Made by a program: the position numbers and the translations under genes. A model generated the notes under the pieces. It saw only the letters and a program-made list of their open reading frames with translations, ran no database searches and was not told the DNA's origin. From Streptomyces davaonensis JCM 4913 (GTDB lineage: Bacteria > Actinomycetota > Actinomycetes > Streptomycetales > Streptomycetaceae), in the NCBI RefSeq assembly GCF_000349325.1, contig NC_020545.1:25332-89331 (forward strand): a stretch of DNA of 64,000 nt, in the 5' to 3' direction. Positions 58,819 to 64,000 of the stretch are shown piece by piece. Position 1 is the stretch's first letter, and every line of letters starts with the position of its first letter.

Positions 58819-59370
58819 GTGGGCGAGATCGATCACGAGATAGCCGGTGAGGTCGCCGGCCTCCAGGCGGACATCAGCTCGGTGCTCCAGGAGTTACCGG
58901 GCCTGCCTGAAGACCATCCGCGCTATGAGGCGCTCTTCGCGCAGCTGGTCAACGCCGGGTCGGCGCTGCTGGAGTACGAGGCCGAGGCCCCGGCGAAGCG
59001 GGAAGAGCCGCAGCGGCAGGTCAGCAAATCCGCCCTCACCTGGTCGGCGCGGATCCACATGCTCGGGGCCGTGCTGCTCGGTCTGGCGCCGCTGACCGGC
59101 TGGATCGGCTGGGGCTGGGTCGCTCTCGCCGTCTTCCAGCTGCTGTTCGGCTTCCTGGCCAGCGGGATGGACGCCCCGGTACAGGGACACCGGGAGCTGC
59201 GCATCGCGGCCGGCGTCCTGGGCGCGGTCACCGTGCTGGTGCCCCTGCTCGTCTTCGGCGTGCTGTCTACATGGTTCTGGGTCGCTGCGGCCGCCGGCTG
59301 GATCGGCAGCTTCGTCCTGGCGACCGACGCCGACGCCGCGCACGCGCGGGAAAGGAGGGGAGCGGCGTGA
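58819..59370 (+). CDS. Membrane protein with four hydrophobic segments, 183 aa
   Basis: GTG five bases after GGGGG. The N-terminal 65 residues are an acidic helix pair (EIAGEVAGLQADISSVLQEL). Then HMLGAVLLGLAPLTGWIGWG, WVALAVFQLLFGFLA, IAAGVLGAVTVLVPLLVFGV and TWFWVAAAAGWIGSFV span the membrane. The gene overlaps the coiled-coil gene that follows (GTGA). It may form a membrane platform for that coiled-coil protein. Function unknown. Confidence 0.7.
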   Translation: MGEIDHEIAGEVAGLQADISSVLQELPGLPEDHPRYEALFAQLVNAGSALLEYEAEAPAKREEPQRQVSKSALTWSARIHMLGAVLLGLAPLTGWIGWGWVALAVFQLLFGFLASGMDAPVQGHRELRIAAGVLGAVTVLVPLLVFGVLSTWFWVAAAAGWIGSFVLATDADAAHARERRGAA

Positions 59371-60353
59371 GCTTGGAAGGGTCGTACTCGAACCTGGACC
59401 GCAAGGTCCACAACCTCGAAACCAGCCTCCGGCACGCACTGTCCGAGGTACGCGACCATGACTCCAAGCTGTCGGAGGTGGAAGACGCCGTCGGTCAGCT
59501 CGAGGACATCCCCCGCCGGGTCGACAGCCTTGAGTACGACCTTCGGGAGGCGAAGGAAGAAACCGAACGGGTCGACAGCGACCTCGGTGACCGCATCTCG
59601 GAGGTCGACGGGAGCGTGGACCGGCTCGCGACCCGGGTGGCGGCGCTGGAACGGTACCTGCGCCAAGCCGAGGGCGCCGTCGTCGTCGACCTCGACGAGG
59701 ACCGCGCCGGCGAACTGCACGCCCTGGCCGTCACCGTGAACAAGGGCCTCGATGCGCGCGTCGGCCTCCTGCCCGATTACGAGCGCTCCCGGCTGAAGCT
59801 GTCCGGCGCCCACCTCAAGCAGGCCCTGGAGGAGCGGCGCCAGCACCGTGCCGCGGTCCTTCGCGCCGTCGCGGTCCTGGCCACCACACAGGCCGGAGCC
59901 CCGGAACGGAAAACAGCCGAGCCCGCCTTCAAGGAGTCCGCGCCCAAGGCCCAAGCGGTTCACAGCCGGATCGGTCCGCTGACGACCAGCGCAGAGCAGG
60001 ACCGGGAGAAGCTGGAGGCGGACAACACCCTGCGCGCGAAGAAGGCCAAGGTGATCGACGCGGGCCAGCGGGCGAACACGAGGCTGCGGCTTCGGCTGCG
60101 CAGCCGGCTCTCCGACGCGGTCAGCGGCGCGGACCTGCTACCGGTCTGGTTCGTCACCGCGCTTGGCCCCATGGCCCCCTCCCGGAACGCCAACGATTGG
60201 ATGGACGCCGCGACCGATGTCCTCGCGTACCGGGTCACCTACCGGATCACCGATCCCGTGGTCGCCCTTGGCACCCCGCCCGACGGCCAGCGCGCGCCGC
60301 GCCGTACGGCGTGGCACCAGGAGCTGACGCGGGAGCTACGGCGCTGGGGATAG
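59367..60353 (+). CDS. Coiled-coil protein, 328 aa
   Basis: GTG overlaps the stop of the membrane gene (GTGA). Residues 5-100 form a coiled coil (LDRKVHNLETSLRHALSEVR, DSLEYDLREAKEETERVDSD, GDRISEVDGSVDRLATRVAA). Then come helices and a basic region (KVIDAGQRANTRLRLRLRSR) and a C-terminal alpha/beta part (SDAVSGADLLPVWFVTALGP, AYRVTYRITDPVVALGTPPD). No named domain. It most likely acts with its coupled membrane partner; structural or transfer-related roles are guesses. Confidence 0.7.
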   Translation: MSLEGSYSNLDRKVHNLETSLRHALSEVRDHDSKLSEVEDAVGQLEDIPRRVDSLEYDLREAKEETERVDSDLGDRISEVDGSVDRLATRVAALERYLRQAEGAVVVDLDEDRAGELHALAVTVNKGLDARVGLLPDYERSRLKLSGAHLKQALEERRQHRAAVLRAVAVLATTQAGAPERKTAEPAFKESAPKAQAVHSRIGPLTTSAEQDREKLEADNTLRAKKAKVIDAGQRANTRLRLRLRSRLSDAVSGADLLPVWFVTALGPMAPSRNANDWMDAATDVLAYRVTYRITDPVVALGTPPDGQRAPRRTAWHQELTRELRRWG

Positions 60354-60387
60354 TTGTTCGCCGCCCCGAGGCCGTGCTCGGGCCACG

Positions 60388-60406
60388 TCACGCTGACGGA
60401 GCGTGA
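60388..60406. terminator. Hairpin between convergent genes
   Basis: TCACGCT/AGCGTGA with a five-base loop, 34 bases after the coiled-coil gene and facing the gene at 60494. Confidence 0.5.
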
Positions 60407-60493
60407 GCGTGACACTCGTGATCTTGCCTCGCGTGCCCTCATGCGCGATACGGAACGTAGTTGCCCGCACGCCTGGCAGCCGTGCCGCCCCAG

Positions 60494-60754
60494 TCAGGCG
60501 GCGGTCCGTCCCGGAGCCGCTGGCACCTGCCAGGCGTGCGGGTCGACGGCCGTGTCCATGGTCGCGGACAGATCCGCGACGACGCTGAGGTCCACGCTGG
60601 CGAGTTCGTCCCGGCCCAGACCGGTGGCCGCGACCAGGTCCGCCGTGTCCACGGTCACGGTGATCTGTCCGTGCATCCACGCCGGGATGACGACCTGCGC
60701 CGTGGCCTCTCCTGCGCGGACAACGTGGGCGCGGGTTCGCTCATAACCGGACAT
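60494..60754 (-). CDS. Hypothetical beta-rich protein, 86 aa
   Basis: ATG MSGYERTRAHVVRAGEATAQ; strands AQVVIPAWMHGQITVTVDTA, LVAATGLGRDELASVDLSVV; a helix-poor small domain. The N-terminal 20 codons of the longer open frame are shadow-like. Isolated between a hairpin and the divergent RHH/Fic pair. No family recognised. Confidence 0.6.
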   Translation of the reverse strand: MSGYERTRAHVVRAGEATAQVVIPAWMHGQITVTVDTADLVAATGLGRDELASVDLSVVADLSATMDTAVDPHAWQVPAAPGRTAA

Positions 60755-60932
60755 CGTGCGCCCCCTTGCTCGTTTTGCCTGATCACCTTCTTTCCGGGCG
60801 GGCGTGGGCGTCAATGGCTTTGCCTCATCGGGACATAGCGGCTGTCTCGCCGGTGAACAGTCCGGACGTTCTGGCAGGGCGGAATCCGCCGATTCCCTCC
60901 CTGTGCTGTACGCCCTGCTGTACGTTCAGAGC

Positions 60933-61193
60933 ATGTCGAAGAAGCCAGTGACGATCCGGGTCCCCGAGGAACTCCACGCCCAGCTGCAGGAGCGTGCCGA
61001 GGCCGAGGGCACCACGGTCACCGCGCTCATCACCGAGGCCGCGCGCAACGCGGTCCGCGACCCCCGCCTCGAGGACGCCGCGGAGGTCTTCCGCCAGTTC
61101 GTCGCCGACAACGCGGACGCGTTCGACGCGGCCTTCCCCGACGACGCCCCCGCCCGCCTGGACGCTGCCGAGATTCCGGGGCGGGCGGCCTGA
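60933..61193 (+). CDS. Ribbon-helix-helix antitoxin, 86 aa
   Basis: ATG MSKKPVTIRVPEELHAQLQE, then RAEAEGTTVTALITEAARNA: beta strand, helix, GTTV turn and helix, the CopG/Arc-type ribbon-helix-helix that binds operators as a dimer. The acidic C-terminus (DNADAFDAAFPDDAPARLDA) probably wraps the toxin. One base separates its TGA from the next GTG, so it forms a toxin-antitoxin operon with the Fic-like gene. It should repress its own promoter. Confidence 0.85.
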   Translation: MSKKPVTIRVPEELHAQLQERAEAEGTTVTALITEAARNAVRDPRLEDAAEVFRQFVADNADAFDAAFPDDAPARLDAAEIPGRAA

Positions 61194-61194
61194 C

Positions 61195-61566
61195 GTGGAC
61201 TTCCACATCGACATCCGCTGGCTCCTGGAGCGCCAGGCGGAGGTCCTGCCCAAGCACCCGTCGGTCCACGACTTCTCCAACCTCGTGGCCGCCGTCGCCC
61301 GCCACCGCGTCAACACCCCGCAGGTCGGCGTCACCGTCGACAACGCCTGGCGCGCGGCCGCGCTCATGCACGCCATCATCCGGCTAGCCCCGCTTCCGGC
61401 CCGCAACGCCCTGTACGGCGCCGCGATCGTTGTGTCGTACATGAACGCCGCAGGCGAGGCCATCGACCCGCCCTATGGCGCGCTGATCGACCTTGCCCGG
61501 GACATCGGCGCTGGCCGCGCCGACGGGTACGACGCTGCAGACCGCATCCGCTCCTGGCGGATCTGA
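61195..61566 (+). CDS. Fic/Doc-like toxin component, 123 aa
   Basis: GTG start just after the RHH stop. VDFHIDIRWLLERQAEVLPK, VARHRVNTPQVGVTVDNAWR, AAALMHAIIRLAPLPARNAL, YGAAIVVSYMNAAGEAID follow the fold of short Streptomyces Fic/Doc-type toxins. The canonical catalytic HPFxxGN is not there: the matching stretch reads APLPARNALYGA, keeping only the N. Classical Doc phosphorylates EF-Tu; the missing His suggests a different or absent reaction, as in many actinobacterial members. Confidence 0.75.
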   Translation: MDFHIDIRWLLERQAEVLPKHPSVHDFSNLVAAVARHRVNTPQVGVTVDNAWRAAALMHAIIRLAPLPARNALYGAAIVVSYMNAAGEAIDPPYGALIDLARDIGAGRADGYDAADRIRSWRI

Positions 61567-61631
61567 CCACCCGGCCCGGCACCCCCGACGCTGTCAGACG
61601 TTGAGCACGGTGACCCGTCCAGGAGCATGCC

Positions 61632-61793
61632 GTGCCCGACACCCGCCCTCTCGAGATCCCCGCCGACCTTGCTCGCTGCCACCCCAACGAGATGACCGAG
61701 TGGCTCGCTGGCATTGAGGACGACGAGACGGTCACGGACGCCGATGTCGACCGCGCCCGCCAGGCCGTGCACCACGCCCTCGTCATCGACTGA
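61632..61793 (+). CDS. Small acidic protein, 53 aa
   Basis: GTG six bases after AGGAG. Product VPDTRPLEIPADLARCHPNE, then TEWLAGIEDDETVTDADVDR, ending ARQAVHHALVID. Strong third-position GC and a clear ribosome site support it. It follows the Fic gene by 65 bases and could be a third member of that operon. Function unknown. Confidence 0.55.
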   Translation: MPDTRPLEIPADLARCHPNEMTEWLAGIEDDETVTDADVDRARQAVHHALVID

Positions 61794-61932
61794 CGACTGT
61801 GGCTGTGCCCGACTACCGCGCCCCTGCTCCTGGTCCCGCTGCTTGGCTGCTGCACCGTGGGTCGGACGTGCAGCGCAGCATTCGCACGACCCAGACGGCA
61901 CACGGGTGCTGCTCGTGCAGCAGGCGGCCGGG

Positions 61933-62406
61933 TCAGCCGACGGCGTGCAGCGAGCCGCGCCTCTTGGCGGCCGCGGCCTTTTTGGCTGCGGCGGCGGCCG
62001 CTCGCTTCTTGCGCTGCTCGGCGAGCTGGTCCTGGTAGGCGGCGACGGCCTTGTGGTAGTTCGCCACGTAGGTCTTGCTGTCGAGGCGGTCCGCCTTGGG
62101 CATGGCCTTGACGGCGGCCAGGGCGTCCTCGGGGGAGGTGTGGCCGGCCAGCATGGGGTTGATCTGGTAGACGCCGTTGCGGACCTTCTTGACGAGCCGG
62201 GCCAGCTCCAGCTCCCGCAGTGCGGCGTTCACGCTGGGGCGGCTGAGCCCGAGCAGCTCACCGAGGGCGGCCTGGTCGATGCTGATGCGGCCGCCGGCCT
62301 CGCTGCGTCCCCGGAGCTTGAGCAGCGCGCGGTAGGCGGCGGGCGGCAGGTCCAGGTCGGCGAGAAGGCTGTCGGCGTTGGTCGCCGCCCACTTCAAGGT
62401 GCTCAC
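61933..62406 (-). CDS. Winged-helix Rep-like protein, 157 aa
   Basis: GTG start overlapping the previous stop (GTGA). Residues 18-90 form a winged helix (PPAAYRALLKLRGRSEAGGR, SIDQAALGELLGLSRPSVNA, LRELELARLVKKVRNGVYQI, NPML). The wing and the VYQINPM end resemble RepL/RepA-type plasmid initiators, where VYxINP closes the domain. A helical, very basic tail follows (KKRAAAAAAKKAAAAKRRGS). Partner to the paralogous gene just upstream; both probably act at the iterons at 63.15-63.4 kb. Confidence 0.75.
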   Translation of the reverse strand: MSTLKWAATNADSLLADLDLPPAAYRALLKLRGRSEAGGRISIDQAALGELLGLSRPSVNAALRELELARLVKKVRNGVYQINPMLAGHTSPEDALAAVKAMPKADRLDSKTYVANYHKAVAAYQDQLAEQRKKRAAAAAAKKAAAAKRRGSLHAVG

Positions 62407-63161
62407 TGGGCTGTTCCCTCCTCCTGGCGCTGGGCACGGGCCAACCGGCGTGCAGCGCGTTCTTCGGCTCGCTTCTTGCGCAGTTTCTCGATCGCCTCGC
62501 GCATGTGCTCCAGCGACGGGAACCGCACGAGCTGCGGCAGGCTCTCATCCTTGCGGATGTTCGCGATCGTCTTGTCCTGGTCGACCTGGACGTACTCGGC
62601 TTCGACCAGTTCGGTGCCCGGGATGAACTCAGCTACACGGTACGAGTAGGGCGGGTTGAACTGGTAGACGCCCCGGCGCACCTTGAAGACGATGCCGTGC
62701 GACATCACTTCCCCGAGGGCCTCGTTGATCTTCGCGCGCTGCACGTCCAGGACCGTCGACATCTCTTCCTGGGTCAGCCGGATCTGCCCGCCGGCCTTCT
62801 GGCAGGCGATCATCAGCAGGATCAGACGCAGCGGCAGGGCCTCGCGGAAGTACTGCGCGATCAGGAAGAAGAACTCCAGCGAGTCCATGGAGAAGGCCTT
62901 GGGCCGCTCCGGAGTGTCGTAGAACTCCATCGGCTTGCGCTTGCTGCTCAGCGACAGGTGCCGGTCCGGGTAGCGGTTGGCGACGGCATCCAGGTCCTCA
63001 ACCGGCCGGGTGGGCTTGGACCACGCCTGGATCTCATCGTCGAGGGGCAGCTCCGGGCGGCGCGGCGCGCGCTTCGGTGCGGGACGGCGGCGCTGTGGCT
63101 CGGATGACACGAGGCTGCTCTCCACTTCGCTGATCTTGGACGGCAGAAGTATGTCAGCCAC
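62403..63161 (-). CDS. Winged-helix replication initiator-like protein, 252 aa
   Basis: GTG start lies inside the inverted iteron copy (63153-63168). The N-terminal 90 residues are variable and basic. The conserved part about 85-170 (LIAQYFREALPLRLILLMIA, QIRLTQEEMSTVLDVQRAKI, NEALGEVMSHGIVFKVRRGV, YQFNPPY) parallels the winged helix of the next gene, including VYQ-NP. The C-terminus is a basic helix (REAIEKLRKKRAEERAARRL). Pfam RepL-like proteins of plasmids have this arrangement. I infer initiator or copy-control function at the adjacent repeats. Confidence 0.75.
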   Translation of the reverse strand: MADILLPSKISEVESSLVSSEPQRRRPAPKRAPRRPELPLDDEIQAWSKPTRPVEDLDAVANRYPDRHLSLSSKRKPMEFYDTPERPKAFSMDSLEFFFLIAQYFREALPLRLILLMIACQKAGGQIRLTQEEMSTVLDVQRAKINEALGEVMSHGIVFKVRRGVYQFNPPYSYRVAEFIPGTELVEAEYVQVDQDKTIANIRKDESLPQLVRFPSLEHMREAIEKLRKKRAEERAARRLARAQRQEEGTAQ

Positions 63162-63383
63162 GCCGACAGATATGTCGGTCTGGCTGACGTTCCGGCGTGT
63201 TGTGTCCCCCCAGGGGGGACAGATCTCCCCCCTGCGTGCTCCGGCGGTCCGCTCAACGGGACATCGTCGCGAATGTCGGTCTGGCTGACGTTTTCACGCC
63301 CGACCTGTCGGTCTGGCTGACATTTGGGCGTCGATGTGACTCCTCAGGAGGTACATATCGAGGGCGTTGTGTATCTCCTGAGG
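63153..63383. repeat. Iteron and palindrome cluster upstream of the Rep-like genes
   Basis: A 16-mer, TGTCGGTCTGGCTGAC, occurs directly at 63173, 63274 and 63306, and inverted with two changes at 63153-63168 across the GTG start. Also the perfect palindrome TGTCCCCCC-A-GGGGGGACA (63203-63221) and the inverted pair CCTCAGGAG (63342-63350)/CTCCTGAGG (63375-63383). This is the structure of a replication origin with an autoregulated initiator. Confidence 0.8.
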
Positions 63384-63916
63384 TGACAGATCGCCAGATG
63401 TGCACGCCGCTGACCAGCGGGTTCTTGATCTGCCTAAGTATTAGGTGGCTGAGGTCCACCCGCAGGCGCCGGCAGGACCCCTGGTGGTTGAGGCGGCTTC
63501 GCATGCGAGCCCGTGAGCCCGCGCAGACCAAAGGCGGCATCAGCGGCTCTGAGTCTCGGGTGGTGTCGGCCATGACGGGACAACCAGCAACAAGGGCGTG
63601 GCTGGCGCCGTCTGGGGTTCCGCCGCCCGGCCCTGGGGGCCGTTCGGCTCCGATACCTCCGCACCTCGGAATTCTTCCTTTCCCATATCTGAGGTAACGT
63701 CCTTCGGCTGAGGCCCGAAGCTCCCCAATTCATTATCCTCTCGTAAGTTAATGCACCTCAATTCTCACGCTGACGCTTTACCAAAAGGTGCGTTCCGCGG
63801 GTGTGGTGGGGGGGGTGTCTCGTGTTTCCGCCAACGGTACATGCTGAATCAACCTGATGCATGCGATACACTGAAACCCACACGAACGAGCGACCCCCAC
63901 CCCTCACAGTCAGCCC
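63384..63916. other. Gene-free stretch before the terminal palindromes
   Basis: No frame has convincing coding bias. AT-richer patches occur around 63690-63790 and a G-run near 63807-63814. Probably origin-flanking or subtelomeric DNA. Confidence 0.5.
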
Positions 63917-63995
63917 GGCCCGCGCCAGCGGGCCTCAACGGTCCTGGAGGCGCAGCCGGAAGGACCGTCAGGCGGGGGAGCGCAGCGGACCCGCC
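63917..63995. repeat. Three successive telomere-like palindromes
   Basis: (1) GGCCCGC/GCGGGCC with loop GCCA, 63917-63934. (2) ACGGTCCT/AGGACCGT, 63938-63968, enclosing GGC-GCA-GCC. (3) GGCGGG/CCCGCC, 63971-63995, enclosing GC-GCA-GC. GCA loops flanked by G-C pairs, and closely packed palindromes at the end of a linear replicon, are the signature of Streptomyces telomeres. The true end is not reached in this window. Confidence 0.75.
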
Positions 63996-64000
63996 CCAGG

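Noticed and set aside
63253..63573. Minus-strand open frame of 106 codons
   Set aside because: It covers the iterons and palindromes, lacks third-position GC bias and has no ribosome site.
1..64000. Insertion sequences, integrases, CRISPR arrays, rRNA and tRNA genes
   Set aside because: I looked for DDE or tyrosine/serine recombinase motifs, regularly spaced repeats and tRNA folds and found none that I could support.

Overview
The window is GC-rich actinobacterial DNA with strong GC bias at third codon positions, GTG and ATG starts, stop/start overlaps of the GTGA and ATGA type, and T-poor terminator hairpins. These traits and the gene families (Tap/Tpg, WhiB, DUF5999, DUF6207, DUF6233, pRL2-23-like) point to Streptomyces or a close relative. 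Genes for a telomere-associated protein and a terminal protein, plus GCA-loop palindromes at the right edge, indicate a linear replicon, most likely a linear plasmid (or a chromosome arm) seen up to near its right telomere. I see no integrase, transposase, CRISPR array, rRNA or tRNA.

Region 1 (about 1-21.5 kb) is almost entirely minus-strand. It looks like a conjugation and plasmid-maintenance block: an FtsK/TraB-type DNA translocase (10984-13122), several membrane proteins, a coiled-coil membrane protein with a C-terminal winged helix (16912-19047), a large disordered basic protein (13649-15886), a WhiB regulator between two tiny ORFs, a GGDEF protein, an ASCH protein, a P-loop kinase, an Lsr2-tailed protein and many small proteins of unknown function. 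Hairpins split it into several transcription units. A GntR/HutC repressor (21934-22698) starts the opposite strand, and repeated CTCGGTA/TACCGAG operator half-sites lie between it and the minus-strand block.

Region 2 (22.9-26.6 kb) is a compact enzyme module: HTH plus P-loop kinase, guanylate-kinase-like protein, GIY-YIG/MUG113-type nuclease, a 6-phosphogluconate-dehydrogenase-like oxidoreductase and a HAD hydrolase. A 1.2 kb non-coding, hairpin-rich stretch follows. Region 3 (27.8-32.3 kb) looks like a replication module: an HTH initiator-like protein with zinc motifs, a DciA (DUF721) helicase-loader homologue and a CoiA-like zinc protein, followed by a decayed copy of the DciA tail.

Region 4 (32.5-46.1 kb) is an accessory, conflict-rich zone: several HTH proteins next to small membrane proteins, a secreted HNH nuclease, an AbiE-type toxin-antitoxin pair with its operator, a STAND NTPase with a C-terminal helical repeat region, and a double zeta-toxin protein with a small convergent partner. 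Region 5 (46.1-49 kb) is the tap-tpg telomere operon, divergent from the zeta toxin across four tandem TGAGCGAT repeats. Region 6 (49-57 kb) holds more HTH and small-membrane-protein genes, an EACC1-like conflict component, an endonuclease VII-type nuclease (a fragment of which also lies at 41 kb) and a DUF6233 protein.

Region 7 (57-64 kb) has a second, orphan Tpg paralogue, a coiled-coil/membrane gene set, a ribbon-helix-helix/Fic pair, two adjacent winged-helix Rep-like genes with upstream iterons, and three successive palindromes, two of them with GCA loops as in Streptomyces telomeres. The most striking unexplained signal is an array of 32 GTAC tetranucleotides in 516 bp inside the 711-codon gene of region 1. 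It uses all three codon phases and codons rare in Streptomyces, so the conserved element appears to be DNA rather than protein.
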